In this document: one piece after another, positions 1 through 6,604 of the stretch
Position numbering within the stretch: position 1 is the first letter of the stretch
How the letters are laid out: each line of letters opens with the position of its first letter
Notes under the pieces: model-generated
Seen by the model: the letters and a program-made list of their open reading frames with translations, nothing else
Told to the model about the DNA's origin: nothing
Databases searched by the model: none
Program-made: the position numbers and the translations under genes
NCBI GenBank assembly: GCA_020629735.1
Contig: JAHDCT010000062.1
Span: forward strand, 1-6,604
From: a bacterium
GTDB taxonomy: Bacteria; Patescibacteriota; Gracilibacteria; Absconditabacterales; Absconditicoccaceae
Reading direction: 5' to 3'
DNA: 6,604 nucleotides

Positions 1-2
1 AC

Positions 3-1070
3 GATATTCAAAATTGTTCTTTTGTATTTGCTTGCGCATGAATTCGTAATAAATCATACTGTGTGCTTAATAAGCAAGTAACAAAGGAAGAATTTGAAAA
101 TTTACTTCAGGATAAACACCTTCAAGAAAAGGTAAAAAAAGAATTTCAAAAGCTTCATGAGAGCACTCCGATACCTTGCCTAGATCTGATTAGGTCAGAA
201 AAATCAAGTGGAAATAGTATGGCTGATTCGAAGAATTGCCATTTTAGCCACATAATAATTGGCTGTGAAGATTGTAAATACTGTGATGTTTTACGCTACG
301 CTAAAAGCTGTTATGACGTTAGTTACTATGGAGTAAATAATACAAACGAACGTTTATATGAGTGTGAGTGAGTCTGACATTGAGTATATAACTGCGCCTT
401 TTCAAAGTTATGCTGGGGAGATTCCAAAAATCTGTATTATTGTTATGAGTGTTTCCAATCTACTGATTGCTTTGCTTGTGTAGGTTTGCGCAATAAACAA
501 TACTGTATCTTTAATAAACAGTATGAGGATAAAGTATCTTATGAAAAGGAAGTAAGAAGAATTGTTACATTGATGCAGAAAGAATGAAGTCGGGGAGAGT
601 TTTTCGAGATTGGTTCTAGTATATTTGGCTATAATGAGACAGTGGTACAAGAGTACTATCCATCCCTAAAGTGAGAAGTTCAAGAGGTGGGGTACACCTG
701 GTCAGACTATGAGTATCATATTAATATTCCTCAAAATGCAACCTACATAACTCCAGCTGATTACTCAGATGAAGAACGAGAATCATTAAGATCAGAAGAT
801 GCAGTAGTGAATATGATTGTTCTCTGTGAACAGACTCAGAAGCCGTTTCGCATAGTCTCTAACGAATTAGAGTTTTATAGAAAGCATAGCTTATCTCTAC
901 CTAGGCTACATCATGAAGTGCGCCACCAACAAAGAATTAAGAGAGCTCCTTGAAGGCAACTTTTCTTGAGGACATGTGATAAAACATGAGAAAGGATAGT
1001 GAGCGTCTATGATCAAGATACAAGAAATACTGTGTATAGCATCGAGGCGTACCAGCAGCATACAGCATAA
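3..1070 (+). CDS. Cysteine-rich CPR family protein, 5'-truncated (code 25, TGA=Gly)
   Basis: Frame 3 is open from the left edge to TAA 1068-1070 (355 residues visible) when TGA is read as Gly. In-frame TGAs lie at 39, 369, 375, 381, 585, 672, 951 and 987. The visible part begins inside the first 19-residue signature (21-77, FACA-G-IRNKSYC) and carries a second copy at 465-521 (CFACVGLRNKQYC). Between them are spaced Cys pairs such as GCEDCKYC. An FGYNET motif follows near visible residue 208, then YTWSDYEY near 233. A C-terminal ribbon-like segment comes next (Cys near 275, then FRI..NELEFYRK and RHQQRI), and a last CDKTGERI element near 325. This order matches the downstream paralogue at 1110-2864. 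No signal peptide or membrane segment is visible, but the N-terminus is missing. I recognise the family from Patescibacteria genomes. Its function is unknown, and metal binding or a Cys-lined repeat fold is inference. Confidence 0.88.
21..77 (+). repeat. Signature module copy 1 (gene at 3-1070)
   Basis: The 19 codons encode FVFACA-G-IRNKSYCVLNKQ. The glycine is TGA 39-41 and aligns with GGT or GGA glycines in other copies. The leading Cys of the consensus is Val here. Confidence 0.8.
465..521 (+). repeat. Signature module copy 2 (gene at 3-1070)
   Basis: The 19 codons encode DCFACVGLRNKQYCIFNKQ, close to the family consensus with all four Cys present. At DNA level it shares the 15-mer tttaataaacagtat with copy 4. 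Confidence 0.85.
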
Positions 1071-1109
1071 GAGTATAGATAAGAATATACATTTATTTCT
1101 TGAAAAAAT

Positions 1110-2864
1110 ATGTATTACACAACAAAAGAGGTGTATGAGTTTATTGCACTACAAAATAAGGATCCGATTGTACATCGAAAAAAATGTGCAAAAACTGGCA
1201 ATGAGTTTGCGATATATCAGTCTGACATACATTTCTATAAAAAAATATCACCTATAATCGATGGTGAAGTGCAGGAGTTAAGTTTACCAACATTATGTCC
1301 AGAAGAAAGGCAGAGAAGAAGGATGTCTTGGAGAAATGAAAGGTATCTTTTTAGAAGGAAGTGCGATGCTACCTGAAAGGATATTATCTCAATGTATCCA
1401 CCAAGTGCAAAATTTCCTGTATACACAGAAGAGGTGCGACGATCAGATAGTTGGAGTGGGCTAGATTATGGATTTGAATTTGATCACAATAAAACGTTTA
1501 CTGAACAGTTCAAGGTGTTGCTAGATACAGTTCCTAGGCTCTTTATGTATAATCTTAGATCAGAGAATAGTGATTATTGTAATTGCTGTTCTGATATGAA
1601 AAATTGTTATTTAGTAACTGCATGACTAGGTTGTGAAGACTGTTATTACTGAAGCTACATGTACCATTGTACCGATTCGATTGATAACTTTATGGTATTT
1701 AGTAGCTCACGTATGTATGAGTGTGTTGAGTGTACTAATTGCGAGAATTGTAAGTATGCGTACAACATTCACAATTGTTCAAACACGATGTTTATGATGA
1801 ATTGTGACAACTGTCATAATTGTTTTGGGTGTGTCAATCAAGTAGGAAAAAGTTACTGCTGGTTCAATGAACAACTTAGCAAGGAAGACTACGAGGAAAA
1901 ATTAACTAACTTAGATATGTGATCTAGAAGAGTTAGAGAAGAAATGGGGAAGAAATTTGAGACCTTTTCAAATACGTTTCCAAGATCATCAAATGTGAGC
2001 ATAAACGCAGAGAAATGTGTTGCAAACTATTCCGTCACGAAAAGTAAGAATTGTAGCTTCTGCTTCGACGTGAATAATTTAGAGGATTGTAAGTATGCAT
2101 ACCGATATAGATGAGGAAAAGATTGTTACGATGTCTTTTCGCGAGGTACACGATGAGAACGCATGTATGAATGTACGCAGACAGGGGATAATGTATCCAA
2201 CTGTATTGGATGTGTAGCGATGGATAGTGAGTCACATTATTGTTATTATAGTACCACATGCAGCTGATCAAAGTACTTATTTGGATGTAACTGATTAAAA
2301 AACGCTGAGTATTGTATTTTTAATAAACAGTATTCAAAGAAAGATCGAGAAAAGGAAGTAAAAAAAATTGTTCAGACTATGAAAAAAACAGGGGAGTGGT
2401 GAGAAATGCTTAACCCTGTGATAGGAATTTTTGGCTACAACCATACCTTAGCAAATGAGTTTTTATCGATTACTAAGCAGGAAGCAGAAAAAATATGATA
2501 CCGTTGGGACGACTATCATGTAGCGACGTCACAAGTTGGTAGAGCAGTGAACTCGAGGTCACTGTGAGATAGTATCCAAGAGGTTCCGTCAGATATAGGT
2601 ACACGTATACTCGTTTGTGAAAAAAGCAAAAAGCAATTTAGAATTACTAGACAAGAGTTAGAGTTTTATAAAAAATATAATATTCCATTGCCAACAGACC
2701 ACGTTGATGAGAGGTTCTTGAGAAGATTAAAAATGAGGCCAGCAAGAGAATTGCATGTGAGGAGATGCGATAAAACACAACAAAAAATTGTTACAGTTTT
2801 TCCACAGGAAACCCCTTTCCCAGTATGGGAAGAATCAATGTATAAGGAATCTCTATACTGATAA
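1110..2864 (+). CDS. Cysteine-rich CPR family protein with two signature modules, complete
   Basis: The gene runs from ATG 1110 to TAA 2862-2864, giving 584 residues with 12 in-frame TGA codons read as Gly. A TAA at 1080-1082 limits upstream extension, and no clear Shine-Dalgarno precedes the ATG. Architecture: a ribbon-like start (CAKTGNEF at 26, LCPEERQRRR at 62), then RNERYLFRRKCDATGKDIIS around 75-94, with Gly 89 encoded by TGA. Next is W-S-G-L-D-Y-G-F-E-F-D through TEQF (115-134), then a long region of NC..C and EDC pairs (about 157-402). Two 19-residue signatures lie at 1818-1874 and 2274-2330. FGYNHT is near 441, RWDDYH near 465, a second ribbon-like segment begins at Cys 503 (FRITRQELEFYKK), and RRCDKTQQKIVT lies near 551. 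I count about 34 cysteines. There is no signal peptide or transmembrane helix, so it is probably cytoplasmic. It lies 39 bp after its upstream paralogue and ends just before a terminator. The family is familiar in CPR bacteria, its function unknown; a repetitive beta-type fold or metal binding is inference. Confidence 0.92.
1818..1874 (+). repeat. Signature module copy 3 (gene at 1110-2864)
   Basis: The 19 codons encode NCFGCVNQVGKSYCWFNEQ. The Cys positions are kept. The GLRNK segment has changed to NQVGK, so this is a first-position module that has diverged. Confidence 0.8.
2274..2330 (+). repeat. Signature module copy 4 (gene at 1110-2864)
   Basis: The 19 codons encode YLFGCN-G-LKNAEYCIFNKQ. 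The Gly is TGA 2292-2294, in the same column as a GGT Gly in copy 2 and a GGA Gly in copy 6. The first consensus Cys is Leu here. Confidence 0.85.
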
Positions 2865-2882
2865 TAAAATTTGCCTCAGTAG

Positions 2883-2911
2883 AAAAAAGTACTCGCAAGA
2901 GTACTTTTTTT
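2883..2911 (+). terminator. Intrinsic (Rho-independent) terminator after the cysteine-rich gene pair
   Basis: A perfect inverted repeat pairs AAAAAAGTACTC (2883-2894) with GAGTACTTTTTT (2899-2910) around a GCAA tetraloop (2895-2898), and a seven-T tract spans 2905-2911. The GC-containing core is 6 bp and the A/T tracts extend it. It lies 18 bp after the TAA of the 584-residue gene and before the ATPase promoter, so it should end the upstream transcription unit. The A-tract on the 5' side also gives it a weaker hairpin-plus-U form on the other strand, but no minus-strand gene needs it. Confidence 0.9.
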
Positions 2912-2921
2912 GTGTCTATTG

Positions 2922-2949
2922 TTGAATTTCAGAAAACCTTGCCTATACT
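2922..2949 (+). promoter_or_regulatory. Sigma70-type promoter for the ATPase gene
   Basis: TTGAAT at 2922-2927 (-35 like, 4 of 6 to TTGACA) and TATACT at 2944-2949 (-10 like, 5 of 6 to TATAAT) are separated by 16 nt. Transcription would start near 2956, leaving a leader of about 33 nt before ATG 2989. Its place just after a terminator and before a new gene supports the call. The assignment is by motif only; sigma-factor preferences of code-25 bacteria are assumed similar to the general bacterial pattern. Confidence 0.6.
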
Positions 2950-2988
2950 TAAATTACCTAAAAAGAAAGGGATTTAATCTACCTAGAT

Positions 2989-5235
2989 ATGGCTAAACAT
3001 CTAATCAAAGTATATCATTGATGGGAAAAAGGAAAGATTGCTTTTTCTAATTTTCTGGAAGATATTTCAAAAACGCTTGAGGACAAGTCGTTTTCTATGG
3101 GACTCCACTACTCTAGGTGAGAGTTTTTTTATTCACTAGAAGCAAGTAATCGTACCTATCCATGATTCGAGTCACAGTTTTACACTCATTTCAACGACTT
3201 TCAGATTGTGAAAGATACGAAGTGAGCTATGAGCTTTGATGAAGATAAGTCAGTTGTGGGGACACTTCACCTACAAAACAATCGATTTTACCCGTTCAAG
3301 TTAGATACAGATGACAATAGTGATTTCATCTTTAACTTGTTTCGTACCTTCGAAAACTTCGATGTAATGAATGATAAAGTTGCTGTGGTTGCTCGTATTT
3401 CTCCTATCAAATCGGAGAGTACTACATTTTTTCTAAAGGCATCACTTCAATATTGGTTGTTTAAAATCAAGCTCAGTTTCCAATTTTTTAAATATATGTT
3501 TAACTTTAAAATACAAAAGAACTGGAAAGCAGAAGGAAATGAGCACTTTAGAAATAAGCTGCAAAGTAGTTTATTTAAGACCCAATTATATATAGTCTGT
3601 CAGAGTAGTTCAAAAGCTTCGGCAAGAGCAAAGATTGATAGTATTTTTCAAAATTTTCAAGTATTTAAGAATTACCCACTAAATCAGTTTAGATTAAAAG
3701 TTCTGAAAAAAGGAAAATGAGTTTGATATAGTGCTATCAAAAATAAGATACCAACATACTATTTTTCAAGTGAAGAATTAAGTAATTTTCTACATTTTCC
3801 TCAAAATCCCAAGAAGGAGACTTCTTTGATGACGGTAAAAGCAAGAAAGTTAGCCCTGCCAATCTGAGTTCCGACTTATGAGTATACCTTGGAAAAGAAT
3901 GAAGTGCTTGTATGAGAAACGCCAGATGATGTAACAGTGCTAGGAGTAACTGATTATAGGTCAATTACAGTTCCTGTTGGGATTCCAGATGAGGATAGAT
4001 TAAGACATGTATATATCGTTGGGCAAACAGGAGTTGGGAAATCTAAGTTTATGCAAAGTTTGATGATCTCAGATTTGAGAAAAGGAAAGTGAATATGAGT
4101 AATTGACCCACATGGTGATTTGATTGAGGAAATTATCCAATATATACCTGAAGAACGCAAAAAAGATGTTATTTTGTTCGACCCAACTGACGAAAAATTC
4201 CCTTTTTGCTTAAATCCATTGGACGTTCAGGAAAATGAGTCGAAACAAATTCTAGCTAAGTGATTTATTGATATCTTTAAGAAGTTTTTCTGAGCGAATT
4301 GGAATCCAAAGCTAGAACATGTGCTTCGTATGATCTTTCTCGCTCTATTAGATAAAGAGAACGCAACATTATTTGATATAATTCGTGCACTAACGGATAA
4401 GGACTTTCGTTATGATATGATTGATGCAATTCAGGATGATGTAGTTCGTAACTTCCGGACAAATGAATTCGCATGACGATCTCAACAGTTTAATACAGAG
4501 GCGATTATGCCAATTTTGAATAAGGTTGGTCAGTTGCTTTCAATCGATATTTTGAAGAATATCTTTGCTTCGCCGGAGAACAAGCTAGATTTCCGTCAAA
4601 TGATGGATGAGCAAAAAATACTTCTTGTAAAAGTGCCAAAAGGGAAACTCCAAGAAGAAATAATGTGATTCTTGTGAGCGATGTTCGTGACAAAGATTTA
4701 TCAAACTGCCATGTGAAGACAGGGGTTATCAAAAAAAGATAGAACACCATTTTTCTTATATGTTGATGAGTTTCAAAACTTTGCTACAGAGACATTTTCT
4801 GAGATTCTTTCAGAAGCAAGAAAATATGGTCTTGGTCTTTGTGTAGCTCATCAGTTTATTAGGCAAATTCCAGAAAGTATTTCACAAGCACTTTTTGGTA
4901 ATGTAGCAACAAAGATATCATTTCGTATTGCTAGTGATGACGCATGATATATGAAGGAACATTTTGATCCATTTTTGGACTCATATGATCTAGCAAATCT
5001 AAACATGAGAGAATTCTACATTAAAACTATGATTCAGGGGAAGATAAAAGATCCATTTTCTTTGAGATCAGCATATACACCTGATGTTGATATTGATCAT
5101 TGATATATTGATTCCATTCGTGAAATTTCTAGAGAGAAGTACAATAGAACTCTAGAAGAAGCTAAAAAGGTTATTGAAACTGAACAATCGAACGTATTAG
5201 AAACTATTGAGGAATTTGCTGAACCACTTATATAG
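2989..5235 (+). CDS. VirD4/TraD-like type IV coupling-protein P-loop ATPase (CPR type)
   Basis: The gene runs from ATG 2989 to TAG 5233-5235, giving 748 residues with 18 in-frame TGA codons read as Gly. TAA 2959-2961 bounds the frame upstream. The N-terminal ~320 residues (HYSRGEFFYSLEA..., FYTHFNDFQIV) resemble the domain that precedes the ATPase in patescibacterial VirD4-like proteins. The motor domain follows: Walker A GQTGVGKS at 345-352, then KGKGIGVIDPHGDL at 366-378, where both GIG glycines are TGA, then FDPTDEKFPFCLNPLD near 398-413. Walker B LYVDEFQN is at 590-597, and a following SEARKYGLGLCVAHQF segment fits the TraG/TraD C-terminal motor region. Such ATPases assemble as hexamers at the membrane and move DNA or protein substrates in conjugation or type IV secretion. 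I see no clear transmembrane helix; residues ~150-175 are aromatic-rich but interrupted by lysines. No other secretion genes are in the window, so the substrate is unknown. A promoter lies upstream and the next gene overlaps its 3' end. An AAAGGG at 2966-2971 is far (17 nt) from the ATG. Confidence 0.93.
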
Positions 5236-6604
5236 CCTTAGAAAAATCTTTAGTAACTTTCACCCTATTTTGGCTAAAGATCTCGCGTATCGGATAAAAA
5301 AACGAGAAGACAAAGTAATCTCCCATAATCGAGAGTATTTTGTTCAACGTGTCTGTACTCGAAGTCCTTTAACGTATTATAGAAATAACAATCATATTTC
5401 TGTTTTTCCTCCATCAGATAGAGTCGGTAGTGTTATAGATGTGAAGAGTTTTGAAGAATCTAGAGATGAATTATTTTCTTTAGATGTAGTGCTTGGGAAG
5501 TCATTTTTTGATCAGTTTGCTGAACTTCAAAAAAATGTTCCTATGCCTTGTGTAAGGCAGTATGGTAGTTCATATAATTCTGAATACGCTGATGTAAATT
5601 CAAATGCAAAAACCTTCTACTTAACAAGATGTTCTACGAATTCTGAGAACATCGCATACTCCCTAGTTGTTAAAAATACCAGCAATGTATTTTATTCAGT
5701 AAAGGTGCAATGATGATGATGAGATATTTACTGTAGTTCTTCTGTTGATGACTCATCAAGAGTATTTTACTCTAAGTGTATAGATTCATCAACCAATATA
5801 CGATTTAGTTCGTATTTAGCGTGATGTGATGAATGTCTTTTTTGTACTGATTTACAAAACCAGAAATACTGCATAGATAATGTTGCGTATAGCAAGGAAG
5901 AATATTTTAAAAAGAAAAATTGATACTTGCTTCAAAAAAAGAGGTTTATAGATCGGCGGAAAAGCGTTCCCTGAAGGTCATTTATAAATAAAGATTGTGA
6001 GGAAGTTGCCAATGTTCTAGGGTGAACTTGAGTTAAAAGAGGGAAGAATGCGTTTATTGTATGAAACCCAGTGTGAACTCAAAAGGTATACAATTCTATT
6101 TGTGTATGAACGGATGGTGACTTCTATGCTGCAGTAGATTGCTGAAGACATGCGCATAAGGTCTATTGCTCTACGTGAATTGTTAATGCTTACATGATTT
6201 TTTACTCGCATTTCTTAGAGGGCTGTTCTTTTTGTTTTGGCTGTATTGGATTAAAGAATAAGCAGTATTGTATATTAAACAAACAATATAGTAAAGAGAA
6301 TTGAGAAAAGGAAGTAGTTAATTTGTGTAGGTCACTCGAAAAAGATGGTTTGCTTTGAGAATTCTTTCCTGCGTCGTTGAATCCATACTATATTTCAGGG
6401 ACTCTAGCTGAAATGATGTGAACTACTAGATGCAATAATATGCATTATCTACCTGAAATTAAAAAAGCGAGGAAAAGTATTGATAAAGTCATTCACTACT
6501 CAGAGCTTAATCAATATGAAGGGAACGCAACTACTGGTGATGCTGGTATTGTGAATAAGCCAATAGAAGGTAATGATTGAGCTGTTTTTACTATTACTGA
6601 GCTT
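5207..6604 (+). CDS. Divergent cysteine-motif CPR family paralogue, 3'-truncated
   Basis: Frame 2 is open from TAG 5198-5200 to the right edge when TGA is read as Gly (18 in-frame TGAs). No ATG occurs in the first ~330 bases. TTG 5207 is the first plausible start and would overlap the ATPase by 29 nt; TTG 5216 or TTG 5270 are alternatives, and no Shine-Dalgarno is clear. From 5207, 466 residues are visible. NREYFVQRVC near 41-50, FPPSD near 67, and SFFDQFAELQKNVP near 100-113 align with RNERYLFRRKC, YPPSA and TFTEQFKVLLDTVP of the complete paralogue at 1110-2864. Signature copies lie at 5831-5887 (degenerate: ECLFCTDLQNQKYC) and 6230-6286 (well kept: FCFGCIGLKNKQYC). LGEFFPASLNP follows. The last residues, VFTITEL, resemble the FRIT..EL start of the C-terminal ribbon, which would continue beyond the window. 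The protein lacks the N-terminal ribbon (CAKTG-like) and has fewer Cys pairs than its paralogues. Residues 169-172 are four consecutive UGA codons. Function is unknown. Confidence 0.85.
5711..5722 (+). other. Four consecutive in-frame UGA codons (Gly4)
   Basis: TGA-TGA-TGA-TGA follows GTG CAA and precedes GAT ATT TAC TGT in the open frame of the gene at 5207-6604, giving a predicted GGGG at residues 169-172. The same frame continues for about 295 further codons with family-typical motifs, so these are sense codons in this organism. Confidence 0.85.
5831..5887 (+). repeat. Signature module copy 5, degenerate (gene at 5207-6604)
   Basis: The 19 codons encode ECLFCTDLQNQKYCIDNVA, then YSKEEY. 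All Cys positions and the YC are kept. The Gly after the second Cys is Asp and NKQ is NVA, making this the most diverged copy. Confidence 0.75.
6230..6286 (+). repeat. Signature module copy 6 (gene at 5207-6604)
   Basis: The 19 codons encode FCFGCIGLKNKQYCILNKQ, followed by YSKEN. This is very close to consensus. It ties the divergent third protein to the same family. Confidence 0.85.

Larger units (their letters stand above)
2865..2988. other. Intergenic region separating two transcription units
   Basis: This is the only non-coding stretch longer than 40 bp. It holds the terminator and the promoter listed separately, and a short purine-rich leader (AAAAAGAAAGGG at about 2960-2971). I see no tRNA-like cloverleaf, riboswitch or repeat in it. 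Confidence 0.75.

Noticed and set aside
1071..1109. Possible promoter or terminator between the first two genes.
   Set aside because: Only 39 bp of AT-rich sequence with no hairpin and T-tract and no convincing -35/-10 pair; co-transcription is simpler.
1009..1257. An 82-codon plus-strand frame crossing the junction of the first two cysteine-rich genes.
   Set aside because: It overlaps both real genes in another frame and encodes no recognisable motif. The genes on either side explain the region.
1578..2330. DNA-level tandem repeat or CRISPR-like array suggested by the recurring tgtgaa/aattgt words.
   Set aside because: The recurrence comes from repeated Cys, Asn, Asp and Glu codons. Copies are not identical, spacing is irregular at DNA level and no spacer-repeat pattern exists.
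3..2864. CaiB/BaiF CoA-transferase annotation often attached to this family.
   Set aside because: I see none of the architecture of a family III CoA-transferase. The sequence is dominated by Cys-pair repeats and ribbon-like ends, so the label looks like a propagated misannotation.
408..6211. Minus-strand ORFs (for example 408-650, 1235-1426, 2035-2271, 3737-3964, 3954-4160, 4277-4474, 4505-4750, 6017-6211).
   Set aside because: Each lies opposite a plus-strand coding frame with recognisable motifs, gives low-complexity hydrophobic or basic peptides without family features, and has no promoter or start signal of its own.
39..6580. TGA codons as selenocysteine sites.
   Set aside because: They are far too many and evenly spread, occur in tandem, and fall in non-redox positions such as GIGVIDPHGD. 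No SECIS-like hairpins were apparent after them.
3..6604. Interpretation as a decayed locus of about a dozen short ORFs or pseudogenes.
   Set aside because: All breaks in the genic frames are TGA. No TAA, TAG or frame shift breaks the four genes, and motifs run across each TGA. Decay would mix all stop types and indels.
3..6604. UGA as tryptophan (code 4, Mycoplasma-like).
   Set aside because: TGA columns align with GGN glycines in paralogue modules and in the ATPase DPHGD approach, and TGG is used at conserved Trp sites.

Overview
This AT-rich window reads coherently only if UGA is translated as glycine (genetic code 25). Under the standard code it breaks into more than a dozen fragments. 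With UGA as Gly it resolves into four plus-strand genes that cover almost everything, with about 56 in-frame TGA codons (hand count). The only stops used are TAA and TAG. TGG is still present at expected Trp positions, and TGA falls where family conservation demands glycine. Code 25 is known from Absconditabacteria (SR1) and Gracilibacteria (BD1-5) of the Candidate Phyla Radiation (Patescibacteria), so the source is very probably one of these. I cannot choose between the two from this window.

Layout. (1) Positions 3-1070: 3' part of a cysteine-rich protein. (2) Positions 1110-2864: a complete 584-residue paralogue, 39 bp downstream and probably co-transcribed. (3) Positions 2865-2988: an intergenic region with a strong intrinsic terminator (2883-2911), followed by a good sigma70-type promoter (2922-2949). 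(4) Positions 2989-5235: a 748-residue P-loop ATPase of the VirD4/TraD-like coupling-protein class. (5) Positions 5207-6604: a third, divergent cysteine-motif paralogue that overlaps the ATPase 3' end and runs off the window.

The three cysteine-rich proteins belong to one family that I recognise from CPR genomes. Its function is unknown, and it is often mislabelled 'CaiB/BaiF'. Each protein has two copies of a 19-residue signature (consensus around CFGCxGLxNKxYCIxNKQ), embedded in regularly spaced Cys pairs and, where visible, flanked by ribbon-like ends. The ATPase and the third paralogue look like one transcription unit with probable translational coupling. The first two paralogues form a separate, terminated unit. 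A functional link between the ATPase and the cysteine-rich proteins is suggested only by adjacency. I found no tRNA, rRNA, CRISPR array or insertion sequence.
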